From: Caenimonas koreensis DSM 17982
Lineage (GTDB): Bacteria > Pseudomonadota > Gammaproteobacteria > Burkholderiales > Burkholderiaceae_C
Direction of reading: 5' to 3'
Length of the DNA stretch: 64,000 nt
Assembly: GCF_009646335.1 (NCBI RefSeq)
Contig: NZ_WJBU01000005.1
Coordinates: forward strand, 124,001 to 188,000
Shown: one piece after another, positions 60,297-64,000 of the stretch
Numbering within the stretch: position 1 is the stretch's first letter
Layout of the letters: the number at the start of each line of letters is the position of its first letter
Program-made: the position numbers and the translations under genes
The notes under the pieces: model-generated
Told to the model about the DNA's origin: nothing
The model's database searches: none
The model's input: the letters and a program-made list of their open reading frames with translations, nothing else

Positions 60297-61052
60297 ATGA
60301 ACATCGCCTCACTCAAGGAAGTGGTCAGCGCCGAAGAGTGGCAGCTGCGCGTGGACCTCGCCGCCTGCTACAGGCTGGTGGCCCTGTACGGATGGAGCGA
60401 CCTGGTGTTCACGCACATCAGCGCGCGCATTCCCGGCCCCGAGCATCACTTCCTGATCAATCCCTACGGGCTGATGTTCGACGAGATCACCGCATCGTCA
60501 CTCGTCAAGGTCGATCAGCAGTGCAACAAGGTCATCGACTCGCCCTTCCCCGTGAACCCGGCGGGCTTCGTGATCCACAGCGCCGTGCATGAGGCGCGCG
60601 ACGACATCCAGTGCGTGCTTCATACACACACGCGCGCCGGCGTTGCCGTGAGCGCGCAAAAGTGCGGCATCCTGCCCATCTCGCAGCAATCAACCTTTGT
60701 GCTGGGCTCGCTCGCGTATCACGACTATGAAGGCGTGGCCTTCCGCGACGAGGAAAAGCCGCGTCTGCAAAAAGACCTGGGCAGCGCCAACTTCCTGGTG
60801 CTGCGCAATCATGGCCTGCTGGTGTGCGGCAAGACGATTGCCGATGCATTCCTGTCGATGTACACGTTCGAGAACACCTGCCGCATCCAGCTCGACGCGC
60901 AGGCCGGCGGTGAGCTGGTCATGGTGAATCCGCAGATCGTCAGTGGCGTGGCGCAGGCCATGCGCGTGCAAACCGGTGGCCTGGGCGGCGCGTTCGCGTG
61001 GCCATCGCTGATTCGCAAACTGGAGCGCACGGACGCGAGCTACAAGACCTGA
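60297..61052 (+). CDS. Class II aldolase/adducin-family protein
   Basis: A 251-residue protein of the class II aldolase/adducin fold. It keeps the zinc-site histidines: VLHTHTRAG (H-x-H) and LRNHGLLVCGKT, with the LVFTHISARIPG and HHFLINPYGLMFDEI segments typical of the adducin-like subgroup found in Proteobacteria. Such proteins may act as sugar-phosphate aldolases or epimerases, but many are uncharacterised. The ATG at 60297 has GAAGGAG 6 bases upstream and is preferred over ATG 60270. A TTGACA at 60239 lacks a matching -10 box. Its position after the phosphatase is probably not part of the glycan pathway. Confidence 0.88.
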   Translation: MNIASLKEVVSAEEWQLRVDLAACYRLVALYGWSDLVFTHISARIPGPEHHFLINPYGLMFDEITASSLVKVDQQCNKVIDSPFPVNPAGFVIHSAVHEARDDIQCVLHTHTRAGVAVSAQKCGILPISQQSTFVLGSLAYHDYEGVAFRDEEKPRLQKDLGSANFLVLRNHGLLVCGKTIADAFLSMYTFENTCRIQLDAQAGGELVMVNPQIVSGVAQAMRVQTGGLGGAFAWPSLIRKLERTDASYKT

Positions 61053-61126
61053 GCGGTATTCCCACGCGCTGCCTGAATTCGGCGCGCGGGCTCCATGCCA
61101 CGTGCAGCTGCGGGCTTGCAGCCCAC

Positions 61127-62158
61127 CTACTTCATCACCTGGTTGATCGCACGCTGAATCCGCACTTCAACGATCCACCCCAAGGCCAGCGCGGCGCCCA
61201 GTGTTAGCAGTGCGCCAAGCCATGGCGCTTCAAACAGCCCCGCCTGCCGGGCTATCTGGATCAGCGGCAGGTGGCATGCATAGAGAAAGTACGAGACAGG
61301 CGCGATCAGACAGAACGGTCGCATCAGAGGGAAGAACCCCCTGAACCTAATCATCGACCATCCGTAGGCAATGCCCACGAATGCTGCGGCAGCAAGAAAG
61401 TGACGCACCTGCAGGAATGGGCTGGTGCCAAGCGCAATCTTCGCGCCGGACATGCCGACAAGCGGAATGCTCCACACGAGCGCCAGCGCGAGCAGGCCGC
61501 CAATGATCTTCATCGCAGTGCCTCTGGCAACAAAGCCGGCCGCGCTGTAGTCGCGCGAGAGCTCCACCCCCGCCCACCAGATCACGAAATAGCCGAGGAA
61601 CAGCGAAAGCTGATTGGGCAGCAGCAGGTAGCTTCCCGCGCCAAGCAACGAGAGCAGCCATACCAGTGGAAACCGTGACGCTTTCCTGTCTGCAGCCCAC
61701 AGCGAGAGCGGGATGAAGCCCATGTAAAACCACCACTCGTAGGAGAGCGACCAAAGCGCCGAATTGCCACGGTACGTGTCAACCCACACGCCCGGCTTGA
61801 GCGAGGCCACGTCTTGCATCATCAAGATGTTTCCCAAGAGCTGCACCGCCTGCACGGGCACCAGTTCGCGGGCGCTGACGCACGCCGCAAGATAGGCCAG
61901 AAAGAGCGCAACCAGAAAGATCGGGTAGATGCGCCGGAACCGGTGGATCAGGTATCGCTTCGCGGTCACAGATCGGCCGCGAGTCGAATGATCAATCACG
62001 AACCCCGAGAGCAGGAAGAACAGAATGACCGCCTCCTGCCCAAAGTAGAGCAGCATTCCCCATCCGGAATTCGGGGCAAGGCGCGCGTGATGAGCGAAGA
62101 CATAGAGCGCCGCAAAACCGCGCAGAGCCTCCAACCCAGGCAGCTTGACTCCCGACAT
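61127..62158 (-). CDS. Acyltransferase-3 family membrane protein
   Basis: A 343-residue intact OafA/NodX-type O-acyltransferase without an SGNH domain. It has the N-terminal motif GLEALRGFAALYVFAHHARL, FFLLSGFVIDHSTRGRSVTA (second span), the basic loop KRYLIHRFRRIYPIFLVALF and WSLSYEWWFYMGFIPLSL (SLSYEWWFY is the family block). Ten or so spans run to IVEVRIQRAINQ. The start is set at 62158, where MSGVKLPGLE begins; the longer frame adds six residues with no support. It could decorate the locus's glycan, but it is transcribed away from it and convergent with the aldolase gene. Confidence 0.9.
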   Translation of the reverse strand: MSGVKLPGLEALRGFAALYVFAHHARLAPNSGWGMLLYFGQEAVILFFLLSGFVIDHSTRGRSVTAKRYLIHRFRRIYPIFLVALFLAYLAACVSARELVPVQAVQLLGNILMMQDVASLKPGVWVDTYRGNSALWSLSYEWWFYMGFIPLSLWAADRKASRFPLVWLLSLLGAGSYLLLPNQLSLFLGYFVIWWAGVELSRDYSAAGFVARGTAMKIIGGLLALALVWSIPLVGMSGAKIALGTSPFLQVRHFLAAAAFVGIAYGWSMIRFRGFFPLMRPFCLIAPVSYFLYACHLPLIQIARQAGLFEAPWLGALLTLGAALALGWIVEVRIQRAINQVMK

Positions 62159-62250
62159 GGCTCTTTCGCAAAACAATAGCGCCTGGCTCGATTGCCGGGC
62201 TGCACAGCCAATGATGCCATGCGTTGGCTGCCAGATGACCGGGGCGTGCG

Positions 62251-63102
62251 CTACCCGCCCGCCCCCACCGCAGCCAACTCCACCACCGCCTTGCCACTAT
62301 TGGCCGTCATCCGGGGCTCGTGTTCATTCACGATGATCTCCTTGCGGATCATGTTCACATTGCCGAAGTAGGTCGCGAAGGCCACGTCTTTCGCATCGCG
62401 GCCCGTGCCGATACGAACGAGCCGGTCGACAGGTGCCATGCCCGAGCCATCGAACAGCACCCACCGGCCTCCCAGCCACGCTTCGAACACCGCATGAAAG
62501 TCCTGCGGCGGCTCGTCGAACCACACGTGGCCCACCACCAGGCGCGCGGGTATGTTCAGCGCGCGGCACAGCGTGATGCCTACATGCGCCATGTCGCGGC
62601 ACACACCGGCGCGCTGGACGAACACTTCCTGCGCAGTCGTCGTCGCAGTGGTACTGCCGGGGCGGTACCGGATCGACTCATGAATCCATTGCACGATCTT
62701 GCGTACACGGCCGATACCCGGCTCGATGTCACCAAACATCTGGTAGGCCACCTGGCACATCACGTCCGACTCGCAGTAGCGCGTGGGCATGAGGTAGTGA
62801 AAGATTTCGTCAGGCACTTCACCCACCGGCGACTCGGGCAGATGCTCATCGACATGCTCCGAATACACCTCGACGTCGGCCTTGTAGTTCACCATCAGGT
62901 GCCCCGGCTGCGCGTCGAAGCGAAAGAAGCGGTTGCCGCTGCGCTCGTCGGTGAAGGTGTGCAGGTTGACGCCTGACGAGACAGCCAGCTTCTCGCTCAG
63001 GATCTTCTGCGTGGGCCAGTGCGCCGCTTCGAGGTTGAAGCAAAAGTGCGAAGGCGCCCGAACTTCATATTCAAGAACGGTTTCGACAGTCGAGACATGC
63101 AT
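62251..63102 (-). CDS. Transglutaminase-like (cysteine protease fold) protein
   Basis: A 283-residue member of the bacterial transglutaminase-like family. An N-terminal beta-rich part (VETVLEYEVRAPSHFCFNLE) precedes the core with the triad: Cys in VQRAGVCRDMAHVGITLCRA, His in PPQDFHAVFEAWLGGRW and Asp in VLFDGSGMAPVDR. The IHESIRYRPGSTTATTTAQE segment immediately before the Cys is typical. These proteins are often linked with peptidases or amidases and usually have unknown substrates. The start is placed at 63102 (MHVSTVETV); the open frame extends to 63180 without homology. No link with the lasso B2 is implied, although the fold is shared. Confidence 0.87.
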   Translation of the reverse strand: MHVSTVETVLEYEVRAPSHFCFNLEAAHWPTQKILSEKLAVSSGVNLHTFTDERSGNRFFRFDAQPGHLMVNYKADVEVYSEHVDEHLPESPVGEVPDEIFHYLMPTRYCESDVMCQVAYQMFGDIEPGIGRVRKIVQWIHESIRYRPGSTTATTTAQEVFVQRAGVCRDMAHVGITLCRALNIPARLVVGHVWFDEPPQDFHAVFEAWLGGRWVLFDGSGMAPVDRLVRIGTGRDAKDVAFATYFGNVNMIRKEIIVNEHEPRMTANSGKAVVELAAVGAGG

Positions 63103-63231
63103 GGGTTCTACGTGGGTGAGCTCAGGCCTATCGCCTGCCCACCGATCGTAGAAATCCAGCCCAGCCGTGCGAATCAGCACCCGGCGCGGCGCCCTGTAGG
63201 ACGGCGCCCTGAGTGGGGCCGTGCCTGGGGG

Positions 63232-64000
63232 CTATTTCCCGAACAGGCCTTTCAAGCCTGTTCCGATCGCGTCGCCAATCTTGGCCCCGCCACCCGTGCC
63301 GAGGCCGGGCGCAATCACGGTGCCAATCGCCGCGCCCACCAGCGCGCCGCGGCTCAATGACACGCTCGGCTCATCCAGCGTGCCACCCACAGCCAGGGGA
63401 ATGCCCAGCGCGCCGCCGGCAGCGCCACTGACCAGATCGACCGTGATGCGGCCGCTGAGCGCCTTGTTTGGCGACATCGCAACATTGCCGCTGGCCGACA
63501 GCACGCCCGATGTCGCAACGAGGCTGTTCAACTGCACCGCGCGCCCCTGCGTGACGACATTGCCGGCCAGCGCGTCCAGATGCGTTTCGCCCCCGCGACT
63601 GGTGCCGACGGCTTTCACGGCCTGCGCCAGATCAACGCCGTGCACCACTGCACCGCGCACCGTGAACTTCGTCTGGGTACGCAACACATCGGCGAGCGCA
63701 CTTGGCGCCGCAAATTCCGCTTTCAGCGTGGTGCTTGCTTCGAGCTTGCCCGTCAGCGTTCGCGATGGGGCCGTCAGCGCGGCGATCTCGACGTTCCTGG
63801 TTTCAAGTTCACCTTGCAACACGGAGAGCGCCTTGTCGCCCGAGGCCAGTTTGAGCTGGCCCGCCATCGTGCCGCCGCCGATCTGCACGCGCACCGCCCA
63901 GTGATCGGCCTCGCGCACCACGCTCGCCTTCGCGCCGGCAAGATGGCCCTTCTTCACCTCAAGGCTCGCGTTGCCAGGCAGGCCTGCTTCGTCAAACTCG
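63232..64000 (-). CDS. AsmA-family envelope protein, 3' part (gene runs off the window)
   Basis: The frame is open from the stop at 63232 through the last base, so the window holds only the C-terminal ~255 residues. The visible part is repetitive beta-strand sequence (KGHLAGAKASVVREADHWAV, GQLKLASGDKALSVLQGELE, SGVLSASGNVAMSPNKALSG) with VDLVSGAAGGALGIPLAVGG and TLDEPSVSLSRGALVGAAIG, the pattern of the AsmA/TamB-related C-terminal domain. It ends in a Gly-rich stretch (IAPGLGTGGGAKIGDAIGTG). Such proteins lie in the periplasm and are involved in outer-membrane lipid homeostasis. The GTG at 63957 is not the start. Confidence 0.8.
   Translation of the reverse strand, partial: EFDEAGLPGNASLEVKKGHLAGAKASVVREADHWAVRVQIGGGTMAGQLKLASGDKALSVLQGELETRNVEIAALTAPSRTLTGKLEASTTLKAEFAAPSALADVLRTQTKFTVRGAVVHGVDLAQAVKAVGTSRGGETHLDALAGNVVTQGRAVQLNSLVATSGVLSASGNVAMSPNKALSGRITVDLVSGAAGGALGIPLAVGGTLDEPSVSLSRGALVGAAIGTVIAPGLGTGGGAKIGDAIGTGLKGLFGK

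Noticed and set aside
61053..61126. Terminator between the convergent aldolase and acyltransferase genes
   Set aside because: Small alternative GC stems without T-runs; not convincing.
1..64000. Long open frames antisense to or out of frame with the listed genes
   Set aside because: High-GC shadow frames: Arg/Ala/Pro-rich, no motifs, no ribosome-binding sites, fully covered by recognised genes.
1..64000. tRNA, rRNA, insertion sequences, CRISPR arrays, phage attachment sites
   Set aside because: No transposase or integrase genes, no regular spaced repeats and no recognisable tRNA or rRNA sequence were seen on reading; the lasso cluster therefore has no visible mobile-element boundary.

Overview
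The window is high-GC DNA (about two thirds G+C by eye), almost entirely protein-coding. It looks like a chromosomal segment of a betaproteobacterium, probably Burkholderiales. The order mnmG-rsmG-lysE-parA-hydrolase-parB, two ParB-binding (parS) palindromes inside rsmG and mnmG, and a poly-glycine lipoprotein of a type common in that order all point this way. The parS sites suggest the replication-origin side of the chromosome. No rRNA, tRNA, IS element, CRISPR array or gene-free stretch over 300 bases was seen. The largest gap is 39708-39932 (225 bases), in which I see nothing convincing.

Layout. 1-5529: housekeeping and metabolic genes (partial OafA-type acyltransferase, hotdog thioesterase, cobalamin adenosyltransferase, FAD-linked oxidase, lipoprotein). 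5553-11120 (minus strand): the conserved mnmG/rsmG/parAB block. 11119-20521 (plus strand): a lasso-peptide biosynthetic cluster. It contains a 50-residue precursor gene (19133-19285) missed by length cut-offs, a transglutaminase-like leader peptidase (B2), an asparagine-synthetase-like cyclase (C), a PqqD-type leader-binding protein (B1) and an ABC exporter (D). Three candidate tailoring enzymes accompany it: a PRMT-fold methyltransferase with a winged-helix-like tail, an HPr-kinase-like protein and a nucleotidyltransferase. An unrecognised 524-residue protein stands at the head, its start codon overlapping that of divergent mnmG.

20524-60210 (plus strand): a very large surface/exopolysaccharide locus starting 2 bases after the lasso B1 gene. 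It holds nucleotide-sugar enzymes (fcl, UDP-xylose synthase type), an asparagine-synthetase/glycosyltransferase fusion, a Wzm/Wzt-type ABC exporter, about a dozen glycosyltransferases (GT2 and GT4 types), two FkbM methyltransferases, a formyltransferase, a polysaccharide deacetylase, a carbamoyltransferase, two O-antigen-ligase/polymerase-like membrane proteins, a Wza-type export protein, a Wzc-type chain-length/BY-kinase protein and a CpsB-type phosphatase. Many adjacent genes overlap by 4 bases (ATGA/GTGA/TTGA), so they are probably translationally coupled. Two genes look broken: an acyltransferase with its middle missing (36437-37012) and a membrane protein interrupted by an in-frame TAG (38199-39707). 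Near the end, a strong sigma70-like promoter (57470-57498), a small glycine-rich secreted protein gene and a perfect intrinsic terminator (58026-58057) form a separate transcription unit inside the operon; the terminator lies inside the next reading frame.

60297-64000: an aldolase-family gene, then minus-strand genes for an acyltransferase, a transglutaminase-like protein and the 3' part of an AsmA-like protein running off the window.

The most notable system is the lasso-peptide cluster with its unusual tailoring set. The second is the chimeric polysaccharide locus with its Asn-synthetase/glycosyltransferase fusion and internal promoter-terminator unit.
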